This document shows, piece after piece, positions 23,966-32,559 of a DNA stretch of 64,000 nucleotides. Within the stretch, counting starts at the first letter, position 1; each line of letters starts with the position of its first letter. Source of the DNA: Kangiella sp. TOML190 (GTDB lineage: Bacteria > Pseudomonadota > Gammaproteobacteria > Enterobacterales > Kangiellaceae); the NCBI RefSeq assembly GCF_023706045.1, contig NZ_BQYL01000001.1, forward strand, positions 496,001 through 560,000, written 5' to 3'. A model generated the notes under the pieces. The model searched no databases, was not told where the DNA came from, and was given only the letters and a program-made list of their open reading frames with translations. The translations under genes were made by a program, and so were the position numbers.

Positions 23966-24160
23966 ATTCGCAGAATGTTCCCTAATTGTTATTCGCTATG
24001 ATTCTTAGAGTGCTCAAACCTACTTACCTAAAGCTACCCACTTAAACAACCACAGCGGTTGCGTCGCAAAGCATTATTGGTAGAATTTAACTCTAATGGC
24101 GACTATCGCATATTTAACGCGCATTAGAAAAGCCTTTGTTGGTTGCAAAGAGGAAACCCT

Positions 24161-24490
24161 ATGTCACACATTTGTATGGTCACGGATATTGAAGACGGCC
24201 AAGCCAAGGCTTATCCGCACCCCAACCCTAATCAAGAGCGCACCCTAATTGTGGTTCGCCGTGGCTTGGAAGTGTACGGCTATATTAATCGCTGTCCGCA
24301 TGCCGGAACCGATCTCAATTGGCAAGAAGATCAGTTTATGACCGACGACGAGGCCTATCTGATGTGCTTTACTCATGGCGCCCTATTCGAGCCAGAAACC
24401 GGTAATTGTGTCGCAGGGCCTTGCGCTGGGGCGCGTTTGTCTGACGTTAAGTTGGAAGTCGAAAACGGCAAGGTGTTTGTAGCCGAATAG
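24161..24490 (+). CDS. Rieske [2Fe-2S] protein
   Basis: A 109-residue single-domain Rieske ferredoxin. The cluster ligands are C45 and H47 (CPHAG) and C69 and H72 (CFTHG). The ATG at 24161 is preferred over a TTG at 24143 because AGAGGA lies at proper spacing before it. Such proteins transfer electrons to oxygenases or reductases, or act as small NirD-like subunits. No partner oxygenase is adjacent, so its client is unknown. Confidence 0.88.
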   Translation: MSHICMVTDIEDGQAKAYPHPNPNQERTLIVVRRGLEVYGYINRCPHAGTDLNWQEDQFMTDDEAYLMCFTHGALFEPETGNCVAGPCAGARLSDVKLEVENGKVFVAE

Positions 24491-24539
24491 CGCTTTTCAT
24501 CAATCTCTGCCCTACTCATCCTTTTCACGGAGCGAATTC

Positions 24540-25124
24540 ATGAACAAATTATTACTGGCTAAAATTGCCCTAACCCTAGCCATTATCGCTATCGTTATTA
24601 GCTACACCGTTTATAACTTGAGCAAAACGCCCACCAGTTCAGCGCCGCCAGTGGTGGTTAAAGCAAAGGCTGCCACAAAAACTAAAGCGGAAAAACCGGT
24701 ACTTTCAAGCCAAGCTAAAAACCAACAGCAAACATCAGAAGCTAATGAACCGCAGGAAATTCAGTCGCAAGAAATCAAAAAAGCTAAACCCAATCGCTTT
24801 GGGCAAAACAGTGACAAAGTCTTAGCAGATTTCAAGTCTGAGCCAGTACTGGATGCCAGCTGGGCCTATACTCAAGAGCAACTACTGTATAATTTAATTA
24901 CGCAAGAGATTTACCCAAACGAAGGCATTAAAGTTGCTGATGAATTAACAGTAGAATGTAAATCCGAGACCTGCCTCGTATCCACCAAACTGGAATCCTT
25001 TGAGCAAGTGGAGAAGTTTTATGGCGCCCTGATTGGGTATGGACAAAACAAAGGTTATGAATTTGCCCCTGTGAAAATGAGCCCTGAAGAAACGATTTTT
25101 TCCGTTTATCCGCCGAAGCCATAA
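24540..25124 (+). CDS. Membrane-anchored periplasmic protein of unknown function
   Basis: I do not recognise this 194-residue protein. Residues 7-28 are a membrane anchor or uncleaved signal. Residues 30-85 are a low-complexity Ala/Lys/Gln/Glu linker, and 95-194 look folded, with two cysteines in ECKSETC (136-142) that could form a disulfide. It follows the Rieske gene by 49 bp and has a GGAG site before its ATG. Confidence 0.65.
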   Translation: MNKLLLAKIALTLAIIAIVISYTVYNLSKTPTSSAPPVVVKAKAATKTKAEKPVLSSQAKNQQQTSEANEPQEIQSQEIKKAKPNRFGQNSDKVLADFKSEPVLDASWAYTQEQLLYNLITQEIYPNEGIKVADELTVECKSETCLVSTKLESFEQVEKFYGALIGYGQNKGYEFAPVKMSPEETIFSVYPPKP

Positions 25125-25131
25125 GTTAATA

Positions 25132-25157
25132 GGCTCCGGCTTTCGCAGGAGTTTCTG
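25132..25157. repeat. Partial copy of the CCTGCTTTCGCAGGAG repeat
   Basis: GGCTCCGGCTTTCGCAGGAGTTTCT matches the left end of the units at 4608 and 5015 with small changes (CTCCGG for CTCCTG). The right half of the unit is absent. It lies between the hypothetical gene and sfsA, without an associated GIY-YIG gene. Confidence 0.65.
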
Positions 25158-25174
25158 ATCTCAAAAAATAAATT

Positions 25175-25924
25175 ATGAAATTCTCATCCCCGCTGCTAGC
25201 AGCAACTCTAATCAAGCGCTACAAACGTTTTCTAGCGGATGTTCGCCATGCTCAACTGGGCGAATTTACTGTTCATTGTCCTAATACCGGCTCCATGAAA
25301 AACTGCTGGTCGGAGGGCGATAGGGTTTATTTGCTCGACTCGCAAAACCCTAAGCGCAAATACCAATACACTTGGATTTCCAGCCATATTAAAGCGACTG
25401 ACTCTCAAGATCAGCATTGGTTATGTCTCAACACTCATCTAGCCAATCCAATCGTGGTGGAAGGGATTAACAATGGAGTAATCGAAGAGCTACAAAGCTA
25501 CTCGTCGATCCAACAAGAAATAAAATATGGCGAGGAAAATAGCCGCATAGATTTGTTACTCACCGCTAATAACAAACCCGACTGTTATGTAGAAATTAAA
25601 ACCGTGACCCTGCTTGAAGCAACGGTTGACGGCAAAGCGCTGGATCAAGGTCATGGTTTTTTCCCCGATGCAGTGTCTACTCGCGGGCAAAAGCATTTAC
25701 GCGAGCTTACCACCCTGGCTCAAGCAGGCCATCGAGCAGTTTTGTTGTTTTTAGTGCAGCATTCGGGCATCAAATCGGTCAGTCCCGCCGCCCATATCGA
25801 TCCTCAATATGCCCAATTATTAGGCCAAGCGCTTGATGCTGGGGTTGAAATCCTTTGCTACCGCACCCATATCAGCCCCGCAGAAATAATTCTGCAAGAT
25901 TCATTGCCATTTATTTTTAAATAA
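25175..25924 (+). CDS. sfsA: SfsA-family nuclease-like protein
   Basis: A 249-residue protein matching SfsA along its length, including VHCPNTGSMKNC near residues 34-45 and the VEIKTVTLLE segment (about 140-149), which resembles a restriction-endonuclease-type catalytic E-x-K. SfsA was named for stimulation of sugar fermentation in E. coli; its fold suggests nucleic-acid binding. It is often encoded near dksA, as here, where dksA follows after 176 bp. Confidence 0.93.
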   Translation: MKFSSPLLAATLIKRYKRFLADVRHAQLGEFTVHCPNTGSMKNCWSEGDRVYLLDSQNPKRKYQYTWISSHIKATDSQDQHWLCLNTHLANPIVVEGINNGVIEELQSYSSIQQEIKYGEENSRIDLLLTANNKPDCYVEIKTVTLLEATVDGKALDQGHGFFPDAVSTRGQKHLRELTTLAQAGHRAVLLFLVQHSGIKSVSPAAHIDPQYAQLLGQALDAGVEILCYRTHISPAEIILQDSLPFIFK

Positions 25925-26100
25925 ATCAATGATTTAGGACATGAAGCGGTAAATTTGTCGATTTTTTCGAAAATAGCGCTTTTCAATTGTCATTGAGAGG
26001 GATAATATCCCTGTTTGCTATTTTAAGTCTTGCCCGCAACAGAGGCGACAATAACTAGCCAGAAGTGACTGTTTTACCATTTTTATGGAGCATTGATTAG

Positions 26101-26544
26101 ATGCCAAGAAAAAAAGCTGCAACTAATGCAACCCTAGAAAAACTAGGAATTAAGCCTTACTCCGAGAAAAAAGGCGAAGATTACATGAACGATGCTCAGT
26201 ATGAGCACTTTCGTACCATTTTAGACACTTGGAAAAAGCAATTGATGGAAGAAGTGGATCGCACTGTGCATCACATGCAAGATGAAGCGGCCAACTTCCC
26301 TGATCCAGTGGATCGCGCTTCCCAAGAAGAAGAATTTTCTTTAGAGCTGCGCACTCGTGATCGCGAACGCAAGTTGCTCAAGAAAATCACCCAATCGATC
26401 ATCAAAATTGATGATGAAGAATACGGTTTCTGCGAATCTTGCGGTATCGAGATCGGTATTCGCCGTCTAGAAGCGCGTCCAACTGCAGAAATGTGTATCG
26501 ACTGCAAAACCCTTGACGAAATTAAAGAGCGTCAATACGGTTAA
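26101..26544 (+). CDS. dksA: RNA polymerase-binding transcription factor DksA
   Basis: A 147-residue DksA. The coiled-coil tip has the DxxDxA motif as DPVDRA (68-73), which reaches the polymerase secondary channel. The zinc finger has four cysteines at C111, C114, C132 and C135. It works with ppGpp to repress stable RNA promoters and activate amino-acid promoters. A GGAG site lies 9 bases before the ATG. The gluQ gene follows after 23 bp, the common dksA-gluQ pair. Confidence 0.97.
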   Translation: MPRKKAATNATLEKLGIKPYSEKKGEDYMNDAQYEHFRTILDTWKKQLMEEVDRTVHHMQDEAANFPDPVDRASQEEEFSLELRTRDRERKLLKKITQSIIKIDDEEYGFCESCGIEIGIRRLEARPTAEMCIDCKTLDEIKERQYG

Positions 26545-26567
26545 TTCCAAAGCGAACCCAAAGGCCA

Positions 26568-27422
26568 ATGACTCCAAGTAAACCCGTTATTGGCCGCTTC
26601 GCGCCCTCGCCTTCTGGCCCACTCCATTTTGGCTCGCTCATCGCTGCCGTTGGTTCCTATCTAATTGCTAAAGCCAATGGCGGAAAATGGTTAGTGCGGA
26701 TTGAAGATATAGATCCGCCGCGCGAAGTTGCTGGCGCTGCCGATCAGATTTTACGCCAGCTAGAAGCCTTTGGCTTTGAATGGGATGGCGAAGTGCTTTA
26801 CCAAAGCACTCGGCTCGACCGCTATGAAGAAATCCTTAACGATTTAAAACTGCAAGATCTGGTTTATGCCTGTGATTGCACTCGTAAACAAATCTTTGCT
26901 CAGCGAGAAGATCGAATCTATACCAATGTTTGCGCTGATAAGAATTTAGCAGCGACTAAAATTGATGATGTGGCATGGCGAATGCGTCATGGAAAAGCTG
27001 ATTACTCTTTTAATGATGGTATTCAAGGCCATTGCCAATTTGATCAATCCATTTACGACGAAGATTTTATTATCAAACGCAAAGATGGCCTTATAGCCTA
27101 TCAATTAGCGGTAGTAGTCGATGATATTGACCAAGGGATTAACCAAATCGTCCGTGGTCTAGATATTCTTGATTCAACACCGCGTCAATTAAGGCTATAT
27201 GAAGCTTTAAAGGCAACACCACCTGACTATTATCATCTGCCATTAGCATTGGATAAAAACGGCGATAAACTTTGCAAACAGCATGGTGCAAAAGCTATAG
27301 AAGCTGAAAATGCTAGTGAGCTATTGATTAAGGCGTTAGAGTTTTTGGGGTATGGTGTTGAAGCGTGCTCACAGGATTCTATCCCTCAAGAAATATTACT
27401 AAATGCTATACCAAGAGTTTAA
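26568..27422 (+). CDS. gluQ: Glutamyl-Q tRNA(Asp) synthetase
   Basis: A 284-residue truncated glutamyl-tRNA-synthetase paralogue that attaches Glu to queuosine 34 of tRNA(Asp). It has the class I signature as PSPSGPLHFGS at 13-23 (HIGH equivalent), a partial zinc site (CDC near 105-107) and no anticodon-binding domain. The pairing with dksA is conserved in gammaproteobacteria. The final 30 codons and the following gene are noticeably more AT-rich. Confidence 0.95.
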   Translation: MTPSKPVIGRFAPSPSGPLHFGSLIAAVGSYLIAKANGGKWLVRIEDIDPPREVAGAADQILRQLEAFGFEWDGEVLYQSTRLDRYEEILNDLKLQDLVYACDCTRKQIFAQREDRIYTNVCADKNLAATKIDDVAWRMRHGKADYSFNDGIQGHCQFDQSIYDEDFIIKRKDGLIAYQLAVVVDDIDQGINQIVRGLDILDSTPRQLRLYEALKATPPDYYHLPLALDKNGDKLCKQHGAKAIEAENASELLIKALEFLGYGVEACSQDSIPQEILLNAIPRV

Positions 27423-27450
27423 CTAAAAGTTTGAATATAAGGAGAGTGAG

Positions 27451-28038
27451 TTGAGTTATTCTTACTACGTTTATGCACTAAAAGATCCTAGAACAAACCC
27501 AGCACAGATATTTTATATTGGCAAAGGCACTGGTAGCCGCTCATCTGATCACATTACACAAATAGATAACACTCAAAAAGGAATGTTTATACAAGAAATT
27601 TTAAATGAAGGTCATCAAGTTATAATCTCAACATTAGTGAATAACTTAACTGAGAGCCAAGCTCTAAAGATTGAGTCAGAGTTGATAGCAAGTTTTGGCA
27701 CAGTCAATACAGGTGGTTGCTTATATAATACTGTTATCCCTAAAGGGCTAGACCGTAAAATCCAAAAAAATATAAATGTACCTAACGGCATATTGGAAAA
27801 AGCCCAAATAGGACTAAATCTTTTAAAAGACAGTATAGAAGAGCTTTCAAAAACCAACCCTACAGGTATTACCAATTCAGATGCAGCACACTACTTAGGT
27901 TTGCAAAGTGATAATGAAGGCAAACAAAAAGATTATTTGACTTATAGTATCCTAGGAATACTATTAAAAGAAAATCGAGTGATTAGTATTAAAAAAGGTA
28001 ACAAAAGAAAGTATCAGCATATAAGTCATCATAATTAA
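27451..28038 (+). CDS. LEM-3-like GIY-YIG domain protein
   Basis: A 195-residue protein. Residues 1-110 resemble the LEM-3-type GIY-YIG domain: YYVYAL at 5-10, IFYIGKG at 20-26, and a later Glu-containing helix (SQALKIESELIASFG). The C-terminal part (110-195) is unrecognised and charged. The start is TTG at 27451, with AAGGAGA 5 bases upstream. It is AT-rich and sits between gluQ and pcnB, normally close neighbours, suggesting acquisition by transfer. It might be a nuclease of selfish or defence type; function unknown. Confidence 0.75.
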   Translation: MSYSYYVYALKDPRTNPAQIFYIGKGTGSRSSDHITQIDNTQKGMFIQEILNEGHQVIISTLVNNLTESQALKIESELIASFGTVNTGGCLYNTVIPKGLDRKIQKNINVPNGILEKAQIGLNLLKDSIEELSKTNPTGITNSDAAHYLGLQSDNEGKQKDYLTYSILGILLKENRVISIKKGNKRKYQHISHHN

Positions 28039-28109
28039 TAATCAAGCAAGGCATTATTTCCATTCCCAAGCATGCTATTATTCGACGCATATCTCAAAAT
28101 TTACTTTAA

Positions 28110-29387
28110 ATGACTAATCCAAACCAAAGTATTATCCCACGCGATCAGCATAGCGTTTCTCGCGATTTTATTAGCGACAATGCGCTGAAGGTTTTGTATC
28201 GCCTGCATAAAGGTGGCTATCAAGCCTTTTTAGTGGGCGGCGGTGTGCGTGATATTTTGTTGGGTTTGCGACCAAAAGATTTCGATATTGCAACCGATGC
28301 GACGCCAGAGCAGGTAAAAAAACTATTTCGTAACTGCCGCATTATTGGCCGTCGTTTTCGCTTGGCCCATATTTTGTATGGTCGCGATATTATCGAAGTT
28401 GCCACTTTCCGCGCCCATTGTGACGATAATATTGAACAAGGTGCCGATGGCATGATAGTGCGGGATAATGTGTATGGCACTGTTGAAGAAGACGCCATTC
28501 GTCGCGACTTCACGGTTAATGCGCTCTACTACAATATTGCCGACTTTAGTATCCACGATTATTGCGGCGGCCTTGCGGATTTGGAAAAGCGGCAATTGAA
28601 AATGATTGGCGATCCTGTCGAGCGTTATCGAGAAGATCCGGTGCGCATGCTAAGAGCGGTTCGTTTAGGTTGTAAATTAAACCTGACTATCGAGCAACAA
28701 ACTGCTAAACCGATTGCCGAATTAGCTCAGCTTTTAGAAGGCGTTCCAGCGGCGCGCTTGTGGGAAGAATATAAAAAAATGTTCCTCTCTGGCAAAGGCC
28801 AGCGCACTTTTAACCAGCTTAAGCATTTCGGCTTGCTGCCCTATTTATTTCCGCAAACCAGCAAAGCTATGGCAGAAAACGATGACTTTGCCGAATTGGT
28901 CACCATTGCTTTAGAAAATACCGACAGCCGTCTACGCGACGATAAAACCGTCAATCCAGCTTTTTTACAAGCTGTAATGCTATGGCAACCGCTACTCGAT
29001 AAAACCGAAAAGCTGGTCGCAAAAGGCATGGGCTTTAACGATGCTTTTTACAAAAGTATGAATCCGGTAATTAACCAGCAAAGCCAAACGGTTTCGGTGA
29101 TGCGCCGCTATGCTGGAGTCATTCAAGATATATGGGCGCTGCAAATTCGCCTGAAAACCAATTATGGTAAGCGAGTTTGGAGCCTTTTGGAACATCCGCG
29201 TTTTCGCGCCGCCTATGATTTTTTGTTGTTGCGAGCCGAAATCGACCCAAGCCACCAGCGACTGGCAGATTGGTGGACCGAGTTTCAGGAAGCCAGCCGC
29301 GAGCAGCGTCTAAAAATGCTGGCAAAAAGTAAGTCAAAAGGCTCGAAACGCCGTCCGCGCAAACGCAAAAGTCGAGCAAATCATTAA
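28110..29387 (+). CDS. pcnB: Poly(A) polymerase I
   Basis: A 425-residue class II nucleotidyltransferase that adds poly(A) tails to RNA 3' ends and so targets them for decay. The catalytic region has GGGVRDILLG followed by KDFDIATDATPEQ (the metal-binding DxD), then the RRFRLAHI motif that is used to separate it from CCA-adding enzymes. The basic tail (KSKGSKRRPRKRKSR) is typical. Its stop overlaps the folK start as TAATG. Confidence 0.95.
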   Translation: MTNPNQSIIPRDQHSVSRDFISDNALKVLYRLHKGGYQAFLVGGGVRDILLGLRPKDFDIATDATPEQVKKLFRNCRIIGRRFRLAHILYGRDIIEVATFRAHCDDNIEQGADGMIVRDNVYGTVEEDAIRRDFTVNALYYNIADFSIHDYCGGLADLEKRQLKMIGDPVERYREDPVRMLRAVRLGCKLNLTIEQQTAKPIAELAQLLEGVPAARLWEEYKKMFLSGKGQRTFNQLKHFGLLPYLFPQTSKAMAENDDFAELVTIALENTDSRLRDDKTVNPAFLQAVMLWQPLLDKTEKLVAKGMGFNDAFYKSMNPVINQQSQTVSVMRRYAGVIQDIWALQIRLKTNYGKRVWSLLEHPRFRAAYDFLLLRAEIDPSHQRLADWWTEFQEASREQRLKMLAKSKSKGSKRRPRKRKSRANH

Positions 29388-29929
29388 TGGCAAGCGACAT
29401 GCATATCGCTTATATCGGACTTGGCTCTAATCTTGATAACCCCATCCAACAAGTCACAAGGGCTTTATTGGAACTCGATCAACTTAGCAATTCTTATTTG
29501 TTGGCTTATTCCAGCTTGTATCAATCTAAAGCCATGACTTTGGATGATCATTCTGCGGACCTTGATGAGCTGCAACTGGATTATATTAATGCAGTCGCTA
29601 AATTAGCGACTGCGCTAGAACCCTTGCAATTACTGGATATGCTGCAAGCTATTGAAAATGCACATGAAAGGGTCCGTAAAAAACGTTGGGGCGCACGCAC
29701 ATTAGATTTGGATATCTTGCTCTACGATCATACAATCATCACTAGTGACGAGTCTGACAACCGATTGATAGTGCCACATTATGGGCTGCCAGCACGTGAT
29801 TTTGTATTGTTACCTTTGGCTGAAATCAGTCCTAATTTGGTATTGCCCGACGGTAGCGAGCTAGCGGCGCTTATACACAATTGTGAGCAGTCGTATTTAA
29901 AACAACTCGATTTACAACAATTAGATTAA
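29387..29929 (+). CDS. folK: 6-hydroxymethyl-dihydropterin pyrophosphokinase
   Basis: A 180-residue HPPK that transfers pyrophosphate from ATP to 6-hydroxymethyl-7,8-dihydropterin in folate synthesis. The GLGSN motif is near the N-terminus and RWGARTLDLDILLYD, with the paired Mg-binding aspartates, lies at about 101-115. It overlaps pcnB by one base and is followed by a kinase and the pantothenate genes, the usual gammaproteobacterial arrangement. Confidence 0.96.
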   Translation: MASDMHIAYIGLGSNLDNPIQQVTRALLELDQLSNSYLLAYSSLYQSKAMTLDDHSADLDELQLDYINAVAKLATALEPLQLLDMLQAIENAHERVRKKRWGARTLDLDILLYDHTIITSDESDNRLIVPHYGLPARDFVLLPLAEISPNLVLPDGSELAALIHNCEQSYLKQLDLQQLD

Positions 29930-29942
29930 CCGGAGACTATTG

Positions 29943-30617
29943 GTGAGCGCAGATCATCAAAACTCAAATCAAGCTAACCCAATTCCACACCGCTTTATCG
30001 CAGTCGAGGGGCCTATCGGCGTGGGAAAAACCACGCTGGCAAAAAAACTGGCGGAAGTGTTAGGTAGTGAACTGATTTTAGAACAAGCTGAAGAAAATCC
30101 TTTTTTAGAACGGTTTTATCAAGATCCCAAAACTGGGGCACTGCCAACTCAGCTGTACTTTTTATTCCAACGAGTGCGCCAGTTGCAAGAGGTGCGCCAG
30201 TCGGATATGTTCAGCCCAGTTCGAGTGGCTGATTATCTGATTGAAAAAGATCGCTTGTTCGCCCGCTCGACGCTCGACGCTGACGAGTTGCGATTATACG
30301 AGCAGGTGTATGATAATTTAACCATCGATTCGCCGAAACCGGATCTCACTATTTACCTGCAAGCTTCTGTTGATGTTCTCAACAACCGTATTCGCAAACG
30401 CGGTCGCACCATTGAATCGCCAATCACTAAAGATTATTTGAAAAAGATCTGCGATGCCTATACTGATTTCTTTTACTATTACGATGAATCGCCATTACTT
30501 ATCGTCAATGCTTCAGGCTTGGACTTGGTGGAAAATGAAAACGATTTTAGTTTATTGTTAGAGCAGATCGCGAAAACTACTCGTGGTAAAAACTACTTTA
30601 ATCCGCATCCGGCTTAA
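29943..30617 (+). CDS. Deoxynucleoside kinase family protein
   Basis: A 224-residue kinase of the dCK/dGK family with the P-loop GPIGVGKTTLAK near the N-terminus, a DYLIEKDRLFA segment and an arginine-rich lid (RIRKRGRTIE). It would phosphorylate deoxynucleosides for salvage. A GTG at 29943, seven bases after GGAG, is preferred to the TTG at 29940. This gene commonly lies between folK and panB. Substrate preference cannot be read from sequence. Confidence 0.88.
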   Translation: MSADHQNSNQANPIPHRFIAVEGPIGVGKTTLAKKLAEVLGSELILEQAEENPFLERFYQDPKTGALPTQLYFLFQRVRQLQEVRQSDMFSPVRVADYLIEKDRLFARSTLDADELRLYEQVYDNLTIDSPKPDLTIYLQASVDVLNNRIRKRGRTIESPITKDYLKKICDAYTDFFYYYDESPLLIVNASGLDLVENENDFSLLLEQIAKTTRGKNYFNPHPA

Positions 30618-30650
30618 AGCACTGCTCAGTTTTTTTTTGGAAACAAATTT

Positions 30651-31445
30651 ATGAAAAAGATCACCATTAGCCATCTTGAAAAACTAAAAAAACAAGGTGA
30701 AAAATTTTCTTGTCTCACGGCTTATGACGCTACCTTTTCGGAGGTGATCTCCGAGGCAGGGGTTGAGATGATTCTGGTTGGCGATTCACTAGGCAATGTT
30801 ATTCAAGGCCAAGAAACTACGGTTCCCGTGACCCTAGAAGATATGGAGTACCATATTGCTTGCGTGGCTAATGCCAGCCCAAATTGCTTGATTATGGGCG
30901 ATTTGCCTTACATGACCTATTCCACGCCGGAACAGGCTTACGATACCGCTGCGGCGATTATGCAGGCAGGCGCGCAAATGGTAAAACTCGAAGGTGGTGA
31001 GTGGCTTTACGCAACCATTGCCGGCCTAACCGAGCGAGGTATCCCAGTCTGTGCTCATTTAGGTTTAACCCCTCAGTCAGTTGATGCCTTAGGCGGTTTT
31101 AAGGTGCAAGGGCGCGATGATAAAACCGCCTCGAAAATGTTGCTGGATGCCAAGGCGTTACAAAAAGCTGGCGCTCGCATGTTAGTGCTCGAATGTGTGC
31201 CGAGCAAGCTGGCAAAACTAATTAGTGAGTCCTTAAGCATTCCGGTTATGGGGATTGGCGCTGGGGTTGATGTGGACGGTCAGGTGCTGGTGCTACACGA
31301 TATGCTCGGCATTTCACCTTTTCAGGTGAAATTTGTGCGCAACTTTATGGCCGAAGCTAATGGCTCAATTCAAGATGCCATTGCCTTGTATCATAACGAA
31401 GTTAAAGAGCAGAATTTTCCAGCAGAAGAGCATAGTTTCGAGTAA
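30651..31445 (+). CDS. panB: 3-methyl-2-oxobutanoate hydroxymethyltransferase
   Basis: A 264-residue enzyme that makes ketopantoate from 2-oxoisovalerate and methylenetetrahydrofolate, the first pantothenate step. It has family segments TAYDATFSEV, VGDSLGNVIQG (metal-binding Asp) and the C-terminal GIGAGVDVDGQVLVLHDMLG. The length is normal. It is followed by panC after a 95-bp gap holding a REP-like inverted repeat. Confidence 0.96.
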   Translation: MKKITISHLEKLKKQGEKFSCLTAYDATFSEVISEAGVEMILVGDSLGNVIQGQETTVPVTLEDMEYHIACVANASPNCLIMGDLPYMTYSTPEQAYDTAAAIMQAGAQMVKLEGGEWLYATIAGLTERGIPVCAHLGLTPQSVDALGGFKVQGRDDKTASKMLLDAKALQKAGARMLVLECVPSKLAKLISESLSIPVMGIGAGVDVDGQVLVLHDMLGISPFQVKFVRNFMAEANGSIQDAIALYHNEVKEQNFPAEEHSFE

Positions 31446-31457
31446 GTTTTTATACCC

Positions 31458-31528
31458 TCATTGCGAGAAATTTGCGACCAACCAATCAGCTTACTAAGAT
31501 TGCCGCGCTCATGCTTCGCTCGCAATGA
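31458..31528. repeat. REP-like inverted repeat between panB and panC
   Basis: TCATTGCGAG at 31458-31467 is the exact reverse complement of CTCGCAATGA at 31519-31528, enclosing about 50 bases that include GCTTCGCT. This resembles the CATTGCGAG-type repetitive extragenic palindromes seen in many proteobacteria. It may form an mRNA stem between the two genes. Confidence 0.6.
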
Positions 31529-31540
31529 CTGAGAAACAAT

Positions 31541-32383
31541 ATGATTATTGTAAACACCATCAAAGAGCTACAAACTGAATTAACTAGCCACCGGCAGGAT
31601 GGCAAGCGAATTGGTTTTGTGCCGACCATGGGAAATCTGCACCAAGGTCATCTCAGCTTGGTGGAAGTGGCAAAAAGGCATTCTGATATTGTAGTAGTCA
31701 GTTTATTCGTCAACCCCACCCAGTTTGGCCCAAACGAAGATTTTGACTCTTATCCAAGAACGCTGGATGCCGATTGTGATAAACTTAAAAACCAAGGTAC
31801 TGATATCGTATTTGCTCCAGCTACCGACGAAGTCTATCCCAAGTGGCCTAACATCACTTCGGTGCATGTAGCCAAACTCGGCAAAAACCATTGTGGGGCT
31901 TCGCGTCCAGGGCATTTTGATGGTGTCACCACCGTTGTTTCAAAGCTGTTTAATATGGTCCGTCCTGATTGCGCGGTGTTTGGTGAAAAAGATTTCCAAC
32001 AAATTAGCATTATTCGGCGCATGGTTTCCGATCTCAACTTCCCGCTTGACATTATCGGTGCGCCAATCGTACGCGAAGCCAATGGTTTAGCCATGAGCTC
32101 GCGCAATGGCTATTTATCTACCGAAGAAAAAGATCACGCCAGCAACATCTATAAAACCCTATTATGGGCAAAGTCTGAGATTGAAAACGGTCGCCACGAT
32201 TTTCGTCAATTAGAAACCGAAGCCAAGCAAAGACTAACCGAGTTAGGCTTTGTACCCGATTATTTTAATATCGCCAACCAAGAAACTTTAGCGCTGGCGC
32301 AAGAGCAGGATTCACAGCTGGTTATTTTATTGGCTGCTTTTATGGGAAAAGTGCGTTTGATTGATAATATAAAAATTAAGTAA
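31541..32383 (+). CDS. panC: Pantothenate synthetase
   Basis: A 280-residue ATP-dependent ligase that joins pantoate and beta-alanine. Class I-type nucleotide-binding motifs are present: PTMGNLHQGHLSLV (HIGH-like), FGEKDFQQ and GLAMSSRNGYL (KMSKS-like). The aspartate decarboxylase gene panD, often next in order, is not present here; a 37-codon ORF with a good ribosome binding site follows instead. Confidence 0.96.
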   Translation: MIIVNTIKELQTELTSHRQDGKRIGFVPTMGNLHQGHLSLVEVAKRHSDIVVVSLFVNPTQFGPNEDFDSYPRTLDADCDKLKNQGTDIVFAPATDEVYPKWPNITSVHVAKLGKNHCGASRPGHFDGVTTVVSKLFNMVRPDCAVFGEKDFQQISIIRRMVSDLNFPLDIIGAPIVREANGLAMSSRNGYLSTEEKDHASNIYKTLLWAKSEIENGRHDFRQLETEAKQRLTELGFVPDYFNIANQETLALAQEQDSQLVILLAAFMGKVRLIDNIKIK

Positions 32384-32391
32384 GGAGAAAT

Positions 32392-32505
32392 ATGCCAAGA
32401 CGGTTAACCACCACCCCAAAAGCAACCCATCAAACTTTAAAAAATGTATCTTATGAAAGTAGAGTCATCAGTTGGCTGATGCATTCCACAAACTGTAACC
32501 TTTAA
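32392..32505 (+). CDS. Possible 37-residue small protein after panC
   Basis: An ATG at 32392 lies just after AAGGAGA, which overlaps the panC stop, and opens 37 codons to TAA at 32503-32505 (MPRRLTTTPKATHQTLKN...). I recognise no family. The strong ribosome binding site at operon spacing is the main support. It may also be a degenerate remnant of a gene that once followed panC. Confidence 0.35.
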   Translation: MPRRLTTTPKATHQTLKNVSYESRVISWLMHSTNCNL

Positions 32506-32559
32506 AGATTACTGAAATTCAATTATCCTGACTCAACAGAATTCGTTATGAGGTCTTTA

